Shown one piece after another: positions 33,549-45,643 of a DNA stretch of 64,000 nucleotides. The notes beneath the pieces were generated by a model, which was not told the origin of the DNA, ran no database searches, and saw nothing but the letters and a program-made list of their open reading frames with translations. Each line of letters begins with the position of its first letter. Positions within the stretch are counted from its first letter, which is position 1. This DNA comes from Tricholomella constricta (taxonomy: Eukaryota > Basidiomycota > Agaricomycetes > Agaricales > Lyophyllaceae). The translations under genes were made by a program, and so were the position numbers. The stretch lies in assembly GCA_013368375.1 (NCBI GenBank), contig JAACJP010000017.1, positions 620,001 through 684,000 of the forward strand. The letters are read 5' to 3'.

Positions 33549-33646
33549 TGTGGAAGCGGAAATCAACGGAGGATACTACCCTTAGAAGTTAGGCGCAGTC
33601 TCTTTTTATCAAAACGCGTCAGCGCGCGTAAGGCCGTTGAATCATA

Positions 33647-33943
33647 ATGACTCCAGACTTACGGCAGACGCTAACCACGCTGGCGAGCCGCGAGCCGCGA
33701 AGCACGTGGTGGCATTCTCACCTCCGTGGACAACATCGGAAAATTCAGGAACCACCAGACGAACTTTCGGAGAAAACTGATCCATCAACGTTCAAACGGA
33801 CCCTGGTAACATGGAGCTCGTTGACGCAGAAGCTTTCAAAGTTCGGCAGGACCTATCGAGAATGTCAACCACTCGCCAAAGACACGGAAGAGAGATTTAG
33901 AAGACATGGAGTAAAGATATTTGACCCTGACCAGATTAACTAG
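33647..33943 (+). CDS. Small hypothetical protein (98 aa)
   Basis: Single-exon frame from ATG 33647 to TAG 33941-33943. It is polar and basic with heptad-like Leu/Lys spacing (TLTTLASREPRSTWWHSHLR, then EERFRRHGVKIFDPDQ). I do not recognise a family. It starts 99 bp from the divergent PP2C gene, and its stop overlaps the last 8 bases of the convergent P450 gene. It may be real or chance; the Trp pair and absence of low complexity favour a real gene. Confidence 0.45.
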   Translation: MTPDLRQTLTTLASREPRSTWWHSHLRGQHRKIQEPPDELSEKTDPSTFKRTLVTWSSLTQKLSKFGRTYRECQPLAKDTEERFRRHGVKIFDPDQIN

Positions 33944-36250
33944 GCCACCCCCTTCGCCTCGTGAACCTCAACGGAACATCCTTCACTCCAAGAGTTAAGA
34001 CCAGGTGCGCATCCAACACCCGTTGACGCCACACCTCCTTCGTTTCGCCATGTTTTAGCACCGGTTCCACTTTCCAGTCTCGTATCAGCATGGTGAGGAA
34101 CGCGACCGCCTCAGTAGTAGCAAACTTTCTTCCGATGCAGGCGCGGGGACCGATGCTGAAGGCGGAGAAGGCTTCGGACTCGTTCGCGACCCCGTACCAG
34201 CGCGAAGGTTTGTATTTCTCGGGTTCGTCAAAGTAGCGCGGATTATACTCTACCAAAGAAAGATAAGAGGTCGCGTTAATGAGTCCAGAAGGTTTCGACG
34301 ACTTACGGACGCCCACCATATCTACCATGATCTGAAAGAAAACCAAGATAACTAGCTGTTCTGTAACATATGGATCAATTACTGACTTGTACGCCCTTTG
34401 GAACAGGGAAAGGGATCGTTCCTTCTTGTCCGACTGCTTTAGGAATCTGCAGAACGGTGTCTTCTGTGGCTTCGCGAATCATAATGTGTCCAGCGGCTGA
34501 AATTTATGAGATTGTGAAAATTGAGGTTCGTGGCAGGTGGCAAGATAACATACGAAACATTCTCAGAGCCTCGTAAAAGACAGCAAGGACTTTGTCGAGT
34601 TTCGAATAATCTTCGAGCACCTTATGTGGCTCAATGAATGGAAGACCAGGCATAAAGAAGGAATTGACTGACTGGTTCTCGGTCCCAGCCGACAACAGAG
34701 ATGATTTGTTCCAAGACCTCCTCCTGGATTTCATTGTAGAGCCCAAGGAATCCGAGTGTAGCGGCAAGCGAGTGAGCAGTAGTTTCTGCGACGGAAGTTA
34801 ATTTGTATGCTCTAAAGCTGATATTATACAGGTCACACCATGTCCAGCAAACAGCATAATGAAAACGTTTCCGATCTGGGGTACAGGTCAGTATCTCGGT
34901 CGTGAAGCTGTTGATGCCCCATACAAGTTCCTGGTCGTCCAGCTGAAATTTACTGCTCTCGTCCTCGTTCGCTTTGACAAGCATGGTGAAGGCGTCATTT
35001 TTGCTGGTCGTGCTTGAGTCCTGGCTAGACATCTCGGCCTTGCGGTCGGCGACTTGGGCTTTCATGAATCCCATCAACTGATCGTGGGCCTCGCGAACTT
35101 CCTTGAACCTCATTGGATTCATGAAAAGCATTCAGTTACATTCGATCAAAACTGTTAGAGATGCTTGCACACCTGCGGAAGGGCAAAGCTAGTAGCCATT
35201 TTGGGGCGGCGATAGCCAGCATATGCGAATCTGCAACAATGCGGAGGGCTTCTTGTACGGACATCGTTCCATCCGGTGCAGTCGGAGGTGCCGTCCAGTT
35301 GAACGAGAAACCGAAACCACATCTTCCGATGATTAACAGTGCCAACTGAAATTGTGTAATCAGACATGATCAAACAAGCGCAGCGTGTCAAAGTCACCTT
35401 GAAGGTCAATGTCTGAATAACAGGGACCTCAATGGAGTTAGTTTCACTCCAGCCTTCGGCGGAAATCATCTCGCGGTAAGTGTCCAGGGTTTCCGTCCAT
35501 ACCATCTGGTACCTGTACGGAACAGTCAACGAAGATTTCAGGGTCGCGTCGCCTCAATTACAGTTTGTTGTTGAAAGCAGGCCCCATGATGCGCCGATGC
35601 TTTCTCCACATCTCTCCGTCAGCTGCAACGAGATTCATGCCCCAAAGGCTATGTTAGGGATGTTAGAACTATTGGTGTTTGATTGGAGATGGAGTTCACG
35701 AACAGCAAGGCTCGACTGGCACTTTCAGGCTTGACGAAGCTCGATTTGTGACCACCCACGACAACCTGGCGTGCTACATCTAGATTTGAGGTGTAGATAC
35801 CCGGAATGCCTGAGATGAAGGAGACAATCGACACATTCTCATTTTGATAATATTTGTAAACTTGAATTGGTACATCGATAAGTGGGAACCAGATAGCCAA
35901 TAGATCGTGCGCCACTCACATGTCGATCGCCATAGCCAGGGAAACCGAAGTCCAGGGTTCCACCAGCTAGTCGGTATTAGTGCGCCCGGTGCCGCCAAAG
36001 GCTGGAACGGCACACGCATTCCGGGGAGGTTGCTCACAGCCTGAACATGAGGTAACTTGTCGGCGTTGATTCCAAGAGACAGAAGACAAGAATGACTTAC
36101 TCTTATGCCATTGATGAGTTTGAAAACCCGCGACGCTACAAATACGGCGAGTACAGCAGAAAACAAGCCTATTTCATGACCCAGGAACCGAAGATGCAAG
36201 AAAGAGTGGGAAGTCAAGTTGCCTAAATAGTCGAGTAGTGTGAGGGCCAT
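33936..36250 (-). CDS. Cytochrome P450 monooxygenase
   Basis: Haem-thiolate monooxygenase anchored in the ER membrane by an N-terminal helix (about 27-43). Thirteen exons: 36250-36101, 36040-35920, 35860-35704, 35648-35562, 35512-35398, 35345-35173, 35108-34925, 34875-34839, 34785-34673, 34620-34554, 34496-34387, 34331-34307, 34249-33936; total 1653 nt, 550 aa. I-helix AGHETT about 339-344 (split by an intron), K-helix EALR, the PERF-like YFDEPEKYKPSRW, and the haem loop FSIGPRACIGRKF with Cys 484. The proline-rich segment after the anchor is present. Same orientation as the MFS gene 366 bp upstream, suggesting a possible functional pair. The substrate cannot be told from sequence. Confidence 0.92.
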
Positions 36251-36615
36251 CGCGTTTATTCTGCTGGGGCAGAGAAGGGAAAATGTTGTGCGTCGTATTG
36301 AAGAGCGAATGATCCTACTCTTAAGACATTCGCAAGATTCTCATATGTAGCCGCGTTGACGAGAGGGGGTCAGGTAAGCGGGCCGACGTGACGGCCATGT
36401 CGGGCACAACCGTGTGACGACATTGTAATCCAAGTTTAAAAGTGAGTTTATGAGCTTAACCACATATACACTGGAACGGGGCCGAATAGGAGATGGTGCA
36501 TGTGCATTATGATTTACTGTTATACAGTAATTGGGAACTGAACATTGTCTGCTTTATGCAAACCTTGTCAGCACCAATAAAATATAAACTAATAAAACAA
36601 CCCAATCCTTGGAAG

Positions 36616-38977
36616 TTACTCTTGTTTCGCGCCCTTCCTGTGGAATTGCGCCTCTATAAATTTTAAACGTAGCTGTTCCTCCTCCTCTAGCTTCGCTAGT
36701 TCCTGCGCATATCTGGATTTCTGACGAATCCAAGGGCCATATTTGTAAAACACAAACGGAAAGACGCCCATGACGGTCGCGAGGATCCCAAGGATTGTGC
36801 TTGCCCATTGGAAACCGACTGCATGGTAACATATGAGAAGTCAAACAGAAGGAGAGCAATATAGCATGTGCTGACCGTTCTGGTAGAATTGCACGCTGAC
36901 GAGACATAGAATCCCGCAAATATTCTCTGACGAAAGCAGATCAGCACAAGGAGCTCCGAAAGAAAATCAAGGCAGTGAGACATGTACCTCGAGCAAAGCT
37001 CTGGCCAGTGACTGCACTGCTGGCCATCAACCCGTAGCTTTCGACAGTGAAGTCAGAAACGGCCAAAAAGACTAGAATCATCGACCTTAGTCCTGGGTGA
37101 GGTAAAATATTGGATCGATGGACGTACTGATATGGCCGGAAATGCCAAACATCACAAGCGCGCCGAGCGACACATATATACTGAAAGGTGGGTGACCCGT
37201 CCAGGCGAACCAGAACATAGAAACCGGAAAGAGAATGGCCGCTATGCGAAGAAACCACATCAGTTAGATTGTCGATACTTAAGGAGAGTTAGACTTGGCT
37301 TACCGAGAAAGGCCCAGATGAGTTTATGTTCAGGCACATCCTTCCTACCCTCCTTCCTCTCCCTCCATAATGTTGCTTTTCTTTGCAGATAGAACAGAGG
37401 GATGGCGAGCGTTACGCCAATCTGGATAGAAAAGAAGGTCAATTCGACCTCTGGCTGTTGAAGGCCATATTGCGCGTATATCAGAGGAATTGCCTCCACG
37501 GCAAGATACTGTTCAACAGGATGATTAAAGTCATTCAAGACGTCGAACCAAAGTACACGTACAATGATACCATAGTTCAGACCGTCATAGAGCGCGAAGC
37601 AATACACGATGGGTTCGGTCAACAGCATGGCTGGGTTATTTGCATTAATGAACAATGAACGGCTTGTAGACGGAGAACGATAAACGTACTGGCAGGGCGG
37701 AAGACCGTTTCCTTGATAATCTGGCTCATTGTACGCCTACCCAGCCTCTCGTGAATCGCCCAAGCTCCGGGACGCCCTGCTTGCCTCGCACGTTCCGCTC
37801 GAGCAGCAAGGATCACGCCGCCGCGGGTTTCCGGGAGCAGGATGATGAAGGGAATCATCGAAGCAGCACCGACGATACCCCAGATTCCATACACCCAACG
37901 CCAACCCATGGCGTTATTGATGTAAGCACCGCTTAAACAAAGGCTCAGTTTTCTGTTGATAGATAGCACATTTGAGAATGATGCCGTACATTAAAGGTCC
38001 CCTATCGCGTAGATGTGTTCAGCAAAATTCAGGAGTAAAATCAAAGCACCTACAGCACTACAGCCTCGGCTGAATACGCCCAACCATTCATGGCCCACAG
38101 TCTAAACAGGTGATTTAGATACTCAGCAGAGCAGTTCAGCTCGTACAAAGAACTCACCCAATAATATCATCACCACGCCACATATCAGGAATATTACCAA
38201 CACTGGTGATAACAGTGGCTCCAAATACTCCGCAGATGACGCTGTCGCACCCACGATAGATAAAAAAGGTAAGGGTAGGATGCATCTCGACTCGGTGGGT
38301 ACATACCGGCATATTATTATCGTATGGATATTAGTGGCAAGCGCACATGGAATTTGAAATATATCTGTGAAGAACACGATTTGGGTAGGATGGCAGAGTG
38401 CGATTGAAAAGAGGGGGAAACGCGCAAACGATGGCCAGACACGCTACAAGGACTTTTTTGCGGCCGAAATCCTAATGAACAGATGTCAGTTCTATATCCT
38501 TTGCGCAGGTGTAAGTTATTAATGGGACTGACTTCTGCGAGGGGTGTCAAGATCACAGGGCCAACAGCCATGCCGAAAAGAAACACGGCAACGGGAAGCC
38601 GGCTGACAGTGGACGATACGCCGAACTCGACTTGCATATCGCGGGCGATTGCGGCGCCAGCACTTGAGCACATTGTAACCCAAGATCCTTGGAGACAACT
38701 AGATGAGATAACCAAAAATGTCAATTACCCCAGAACCTTCGCGGGAAGCAGTCTTCGCTCACATTAACGTGCAAATCATTGCCTTTTTCCATGTTGGATA
38801 GTTAAACGGATTTTCGGGATCATTGTGCTATTTAGCTCGTCAGTGCGTAGAAAATGAGCTCTGTCATGATTTTGGATGACTCACATTCCAGTGTATGAGC
38901 TCCGACTCAGATTCTGAGTTGAGGTCCACGTCGTCAAGCTCTGGGGGAAGGCTTGTAGTACTGGTAGGCTCTACCAT
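36616..38977 (-). CDS. MFS transporter (drug:H+ antiporter-1 like)
   Basis: Twelve-helix plasma-membrane exporter candidate. Fifteen exons: 38977-38885, 38827-38763, 38698-38533, 38471-38441, 38364-38307, 38241-38158, 38101-38054, 38001-37990, 37931-37690, 37630-37563, 37508-37304, 37241-37128, 37071-36988, 36926-36876, 36818-36616; total 1524 nt, 507 aa. N-terminal NDPENPFNYPTWKKA, DFGRKK loop between helices 2 and 3, GWRWVYGIWGIVG, PETRGG, EPIV and FWFAWTG are the usual signatures. The junction after exon 4 uses a weak donor (GTCTGG) and shortens helix 2, so that part is uncertain. One exon is only 12 nt. The C-terminal tail is helical and charged. Confidence 0.85.
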
Positions 38978-39445
38978 TAGCGCAAGTAGATTTAGATGGA
39001 GGAAAGAGTCAGCGGGGGGTCTGTATAATTCATCCAACTGGGATGGTGTCGAATGTTGGTCAAGGCCGGCGCCGAATACACTCCGTTCCGTGATCGGTCA
39101 GCGGCAAATTTCCTCTTCCTCCTCTCAGAACTGAGCAATTTCTTAGATTAACTGTAAAGCTGTATTTGGAACAAGATTTTTGTCCTTCAAAACACGATAT
39201 CGACAGGTATAACTATGCGCGGAGCTCGTGTAATTGAGTACAGTAAGGTAGCGTTGAAAGAGTGGGAGGGGATACGTGAGATGGCCAACTTCTGTATGCA
39301 ATGGATGAGCCAACGCGTCCGTGCAGGCCAAGAAAGGCATCTAGGCGTATCTATGAGTCCGGGAATATGTAATGCAAAGAGAGTGAGTATCGGAGTCCGT
39401 GGTCAAGAGTGTCCAGTAATTGAGCGTCTATGTAAAACTCGAAGT
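38978..39445. other. Gene-free stretch between MFS and tetraspanin genes
   Basis: 468 bp holding the upstream region of the MFS gene and the 3' flank of the tetraspanin gene, both on the minus strand. No other feature seen. Confidence 0.4.
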
Positions 39446-40910
39446 CTATGATGCTGTTTCGGGGGCACGGCTGCCTATTGAGTCGTATTTGCTGTGATTG
39501 ACGGAAGGTGGTTGGGGTTGTAATGGTGAATAGGGCATTGTGGGCATTGAATCCAGTTGAAGGTTTGATCGTGATCGTGCGAGGATTTCAGAGGCCACGT
39601 CGGAGCCATACTGTTCAGCGAGTTGACTGTAAAGGGGTGACAGAAGATTATTACGTGCATAGGATTGATAGACGTGAAGCATACTTGGCGTAGTTGTCCA
39701 TGATGACAGCCATGCTGCTCAAGCTCAGCCGGTAGGCCTTAGGCATCATGCCCTTACCGAAGCGGTAGGTAACATGATTGGAGCATAACAGACCAGCCAC
39801 GATGATGAGGACATGTACCGGCACAAGGGAAAAAACAGTGGTGTACCAAGCCTCCAGGACTCCGCGCTCGTAGTTGATATACGGGAGTTTGCAGCCAGGC
39901 AACACGCTTCTCGCATAGCAGGTCTGACTGACAGTGGCCTCGACGAAAGGACTGAAGTATCCGCAGCATCTAAGCTGGTTCTGGATTCTCAGGCGGCCCG
40001 ATGCGCCGAGATTTCTCGACCATTGCGCATTGATTTTGCCCTCAAGGTTGAACGCCCTTCGCTTGTATGTCATGTAGCCCGGCATGAGGAGAAAGATAAA
40101 GACAATCCAGAGAAGGAAGGTATAAATTGCAAGAAATTTGCGATTGTTGAGCAATATACCGGCCCAACCGACGAGGGAGGTGAAGATGGCTAGGGAGGCC
40201 GCGAGAGTGGAAATGATGAGCTCTGGGCGATTGCCAACGCGAATGATATCAGAGTGCGTCCAGATATTGAACCAAGTTAGGAGGCACATGATGAGGCCGG
40301 TGATTGAATAAATCGAGAGCTGCGGAATATCGAAATTAAAGATGAGATATAATTGGGGCTGGACAGTAACAACGAGATTTTGAGACTCACAAGCGTGTTG
40401 GCAACAAAGAGAATCCACTTGAACTTGTTCCATCGAAGTTTTTTCTGTCCAGGATGGTGTCCAAATAAGCCACCCGAGACACCGTCGTAGTCCTCATCAT
40501 TGTCCCCAGGCATCCGGGCCTCGCCACTTCTGAAGGCTTCAACTCCACCACCGAGCTTTGGCATAGCTGGGTTCCCATTCTTTCCCTTTCGCTTCCTCGG
40601 TCCAGGCGACAACAAGGTGTTTGAGAACTTGTGTGGCAAGTAGTTCACGGTTAGCGAGACGCCACTGCTATCTGTCGCGCCTGTCCTTCCCAAAGGTGAA
40701 GTGATCGACGAGTGAGAGCTGGAGGGAGCAAACGGGATGTTGGGGGGGTCGAGTTGGCCAGCCATCTTGTCAGCGAGCATGGGCCGAGTGGAGGCTGCTT
40801 GGGAGATGGTGGAGTTGGCGAAAGATGAGCGTCTGGACCCGCTTGGGGCGAGTAAGCACGGCTATGTAAAGGAGATAAAACCGAATGTGGCCTCACGACG
40901 AGCTGTCCAT
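39446..40910 (-). CDS. Tetraspanin-like membrane protein
   Basis: Four-helix membrane protein resembling fungal tetraspanins. Exons 40910-40897, 40841-40391, 40319-39685 and 39626-39446 give 1281 nt, 426 aa. A Ser/Pro-rich cytoplasmic N-terminus of about 150 residues precedes the first helix. Helices lie near 143-170, 190-212, 215-240 and 310-335. The large loop carries CCG at 273-275 plus two later Cys residues (SQTCYARSVLPGC), the tetraspanin disulphide pattern. Exon 1 is only 14 nt and was chosen because its donor and an AAG acceptor preceded by CTTAC restore the frame. If that is wrong, translation would start at ATG 40780. Confidence 0.8.
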
Positions 40911-42129
40911 CTGCGTGTTGAAGGAAAAACGGGCGGTGAGGAGGAGGAATGACCGGATCAGTTTGCGTAATACGTCTAAGGGCGGAAATATTTTTCACAC
41001 ATACCAAATTGGGGTTGCTTCCGGTCGAAGTTGAACTACGTATGTGTTCTTTGGTGGTCTCAAGATATAAGGACCACACCCGCTGCATGCAGTGAAATGC
41101 AACGAGTCTGACCCAATTGACCACAGTTTCTCCTTTTGAGGACCAGCAGCGATGTGATTTGATGATCATGCATGTTGACCAAGATTCAAGCTTTCAAGCT
41201 TCGCTTCAATGCTCAAACCTTTATTCTAGCTGATCACCCCGACTATTCACGATTACTTTCGATATTACTGACATTGAGTACTCTAAATTTTCGTGTGAAG
41301 AAGTGATTGTACTTATCGCCTGCAGAAGGACTGACGACCTCCGTGTATGTGTTTTCTTCTTTGCTTACAAGTAAGAAGTCGCCGGGGCCAGCCTTGGCAA
41401 ATCGCTTGGCAGGGTTTATCTAGCGTCAATTCAGGAATGGATCCCGGACTGCGAACTCAACTAAGCCACTCTCAGTCCACAAGTGAACGGTCTTGGTATG
41501 AGACTATCCCAGGTTGTGCGATCAAGCCTTCCTCTTACCCAGCCCACCAATGTTTTTACCCTGGGTAGCCGCATGGACATCAAAGTGGCCCATGTGACTC
41601 GTGAGTCGCGTTCCACAAAAATAAAATGGCAAAATAAAATGCAAACGAGTAGGGCTACTGAAGCGCATGAACGAGGCTGGGTAAGGCCGAGTTCGTTCGT
41701 TGTCATCAAATCGAGATACATTACATATATCTACAATCCAGGCTAAGTCCGTTCCGAACCGTTGCATCCAAGATTTATGTACATAAGTGCCCCAGCACAT
41801 GTGTTGTCATAATTTAATTGCCAGGCGATTGGGGTTCTATCCTGTGTGGTGGGCAAAGACTCGGCGATGCTCGGCTTCGACGTGAACTGTGGCGAACATT
41901 ATTGATACTCCCAATAAATAAACGCCTGCAGCGCTACGACGTGTATCATCTAACCTGACAAGCGACCGCTTGTAGAATATATGTAGCGAGATTGAGAATC
42001 CGTTTGAGGACACTATGCGCCACGTGCGGCCACACAATGACGGCTGGAGAGAATCACAAATATGTATTTCATCGGTTTGCAAGGAAGATACACGTGGTGT
42101 CGCACGACTTCAACTTCGCTGCAGCTCAA
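40911..42129. other. Gene-free intergenic region
   Basis: 1.2 kb between the tetraspanin and glycosidase genes. Only short chance ORFs on both strands; no repeat or RNA gene recognised. Confidence 0.4.
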
Positions 42130-43445
42130 TCACTGCTTCAAGACCGTCCCATGTCTGACCGTTCCACTGAGACTTGGAATCGTCTGATAGGCAGACCAGT
42201 TGTAGAGGTCGCTTGAATCAGAGTAGATGTATTTCCCTGTTTTCCAAGTCAGTTACAGATAAATGGCCCAAGAAATACAGGGTCTCTCACCGCTGCTATA
42301 CCCGTCTGCATACCTGAGATATTACAACGGACGTCAATCGAGGATACATTCAAAGGCAATGAGTAAAGAAAAACGCACAAGCGGAACTTTCCATTGGGAA
42401 GGACAGTGATACAGGGACCTTCGGCCTGTCCCCACCCGGCAAAGTTACCTGTTTGCACAAAGTTGTAAGGCCCGGTGAGAGAGGAGGCTACTGCGTGCTC
42501 GATCGTCTTCTTGCCGTTCGTCTCGGCCTTCGCGAAAATGTGGTACTGGTTGCTTTTTTCACGGGTGAGGAAAGCATGCGTTACAAACGGCGTGCATGGA
42601 CTGACTTGAAATAGACAGGGAAAGTGTCGATATAACCTAAGCCGGCATTCGAGATTCCTGAGAGGACGACAGGGCCACTCCAGGTTTTCAGGGTGGAGTC
42701 GGTGGCGGTGAACGCGTATGGGAGGAACGGTCCGTAGCTTCCGGTCGAGAGCGAGACGATAATGTTGATCTTGCCGGTCTTGGGATCTTTGAAGAATTCC
42801 TGGAATACTCAAATTGAATGTGTTAGACTTGAAGCATGAGCCAGTGCGACTCACAGGGGCCCAGGTGTTGACAGGCTGGAAAGATGATGCCGTCGATATG
42901 GTCGCCACAAGTGTCCAGGATTGGAGGTTTGTGCTGCTCTGAAGCAAAATTGTCAGTGGAAAAATATACCGTGTTACAACTCAAGCCTACTGCAATGGCG
43001 AAGTTCGTGCCAGACCAATTAGTCGTGTCTGATTCGGGTTTTGAGTATCCACCGTAGTAGCACTTTGCCGTCACTTACACGCGATGTAGTATTTCCCACT
43101 GAGACGCAGATTTAATGTTGTTATATCGAGGAGAGAACAAAATTGTGCCTACTCGGTATGCAGGATAACACTAGGATCTCTGATGAGACCAGTCGGCGGC
43201 GTATATGCTGGCCCTTTGAGTAGGTTGAAGCTCGTTCCGTCGTTAGACGTATAGACGTAGAGATTAGACTCGGAAGCAGACGTGAACGCCGTGAAGACAT
43301 AAGGAGCTGCTACAGCACGCTTGAAAGCCTCAGGCGATAAGGCAGGCGTCGTCGAAGTGATGTTAGCATTCGCCAAAGGCGACGCCAGGGTACAGGCCAC
43401 AGAGAACAAGAGGATCGCCAAAAGGCTTGCAAAGGACGTAGACAT
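42130..43445 (-). CDS. Secreted GH43-like glycoside hydrolase
   Basis: Likely extracellular arabinan- or xylan-acting enzyme with the five-bladed beta-propeller fold of GH43/GH62. Exons 43445-43153, 43098-43079, 43028-42991, 42938-42855, 42799-42606, 42552-42379, 42313-42291, 42236-42130; total 933 nt, 310 aa. A signal peptide with a hydrophobic core occupies about residues 5-21. LIRDPS (Asp90, candidate base), NTWAPEFFKDP and GQAEGPC (Glu254, candidate acid) fit the GH43 catalytic positions; family placement is by motif and could be a neighbouring clan member. Two exons are only 20 and 23 nt. Confidence 0.82.
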
Positions 43446-45643
43446 CTTGCAAAGCAGGTCAAATGGAAACTAACCCATGGACACAGTATTTAATGGCTGC
43501 CCTGGAGAATTCACCTGGTCACGATTCTAGTGCCTTGTGATCGCCTTCGGAGGTGTCGCAGCGGGCCGCGCTAGGTAGTGGGCCGCCATGAGCACAGAAA
43601 GAACCAATAGACCAGATGCTGAGCAGCCTGCGCATGCTTTCACAGTCGCCTGATGAGCAGACAGATTTTATCGGTGAACTACAGCGAGATAAAAGCCAGT
43701 CGCATGCACGCTTGATCATTGCGAAGTGCGATATAACATAGGCTGCTGTAGACATGTTACTGTGGCCTCTAAACGATGTTCGGAACAACAGAAGTCGTCC
43801 GACTGGTCACCCTCGTATGGCTTCGGAAAAATTCAAGTTCTTTTTGACAGTTGATTTTCCCAGAATCCAAGATGTGACGAGAAAGGAGTCAGGTGGACTA
43901 CGGAGCGTATCCTGATACGTGAGGCCTTGGGGCTTCGCAGGCACCATGCTCGCATCGATGGTGAAGCTTTGAAGTTCGGAAAGTTCAATTATGTTCACCA
44001 CTGATGATGACATAAGATCGATTGACATGATGCACCAAGCTTGATGCACTGACTTTACTCGGATCTTTACACAGCCAGAAAGCAGACGCTACACTCGCGA
44101 TCGTTTGGGATGAAGGTGCTATATGTAGTCGATTTGTAAATATATAGTACCTATTACATGTGATCTCTCAGTGAAGCGATATGTGTACGCCTGGTCTTTC
44201 ATCGATCCATGCCTCGGGACGCCTGACGCTTTGGCATACCCCACACCACCCAATGGCACTAGAGATTTTTGCAGATTTTCGTTGGTTTTTATCCGCATAG
44301 ACCTAAGTTGTAATTTAGAAAGTTGGATCAACTTTTATCTGCACAAAAATCAGGCATCCTGCCACCCAGTCCCTTCTCTCACGGCAGCAACGGATCCCAT
44401 CACCTTGATACTCGTTTCCACGTCTCGCCGAGTCTATGCATCACGGCTGAAGAGCGACTGTCTGGAAGGAGTTTCAAATCTCTTAAAATGACTTCTATTA
44501 AAGGTCCATGGTTCTGAGCTGGTACTTTATCGTCAGTACTAGTCCTCTCTCACCCCGTCAATGATGAACGTTTGAACAACTATAGCCCTGTTCATCATCG
44601 AACAGAAATACCCTCTGGACTATGGAACCACCAGTCAGCACCGTCTTCTCCGTTGATCATGATTCGAGATGGCCACAGCGCCAATATGATATCCAGGAGT
44701 CTTCTTTTTCATCTCTCTGTGTCTGTTTGTTCACTGAATCGTGGCTTCCGACACAGAAGAGGAGCTGCTTCTGGATAGTTGCAACCTGCACCCGGGCCTA
44801 TGACTCCATCCTGATTGCCAAGCTTACTGCGTGAGGCTCCTTTTCCTCACTGACTGTGCGAGCTGTCGGAAGTCTTTCCTGGCAATTTTTCTCATGTCAT
44901 CCTAAACCTCGAGGAACAATTATTGAGATATGGAGAGCTCTCCTATCGATTGTCACTTTGAATCTCACAGACAATGCCGCTGCAAATTGGAACCAATCTT
45001 ACGTATCATTACGAACATACACCAAAGGCTGCTCCGTCCGTACTGATAGTATTAGTACACGCTTCGAAATTTGTGGGAAACACATGTTCAAGTTTCGCCG
45101 GGACTGACTTGATGGCTCGAGCCTTGAAACAACCCGGGCGCCTGTTGAACGCAAGCGTGTCCTCGCGGCTGCCGATACCATCGGAGGGATATTGAAGAGA
45201 CCGCAAAGGGAAAGAAAAGGGAGTCCCGGATCGGACCAGGAGCCTTGGCTTTCCCCCTTAAAAATTGTAAAATTGAAATGAGGATTGGAACAATGCCAAA
45301 AGGATTGTTTTTCCGTACGCGCGCGTTATCCTTGTCGAGCATCGCTCAATTCTGACCACAGAAACGTTTTTTTTAAGGCTGGGAAGAATGAGTTTGACAA
45401 CGTTGACTGCTCTGTGGGTCCGGGTTTCCGGTGATTTCATGTCATGGCAATGACATCAAATCTCCAATCTCAGACCTTGATGATGCCTGATGATGCTGCA
45501 CAATGCCGATCGCGTTGCGTTGCCCTCTCTCATCGCCGGCGGTGGTGCCTCACCTATAAATCAGATGGTCCTACAGATCTCTCATGTTGTTGATCCTGCT
45601 GTAACTTTCTCAGCTCTGGACGAAATTCATCACTCAGAAACAG
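43446..45643. other. Gene-free region upstream of the glycosidase and ABC transporter genes
   Basis: 2.2 kb between divergently transcribed genes. I find no exon with protein-like composition, RNA gene or clear repeat. A long regulatory region or an unrecognised degenerate element are both possible. Confidence 0.4.

Noticed and set aside
40651..41169. 172-residue minus-strand frame overlapping the tetraspanin start
   Set aside because: Its reading frame ends within the Ser-rich region, while the neighbouring frame continues into the four-helix protein after a 55-nt intron with a good branch site.
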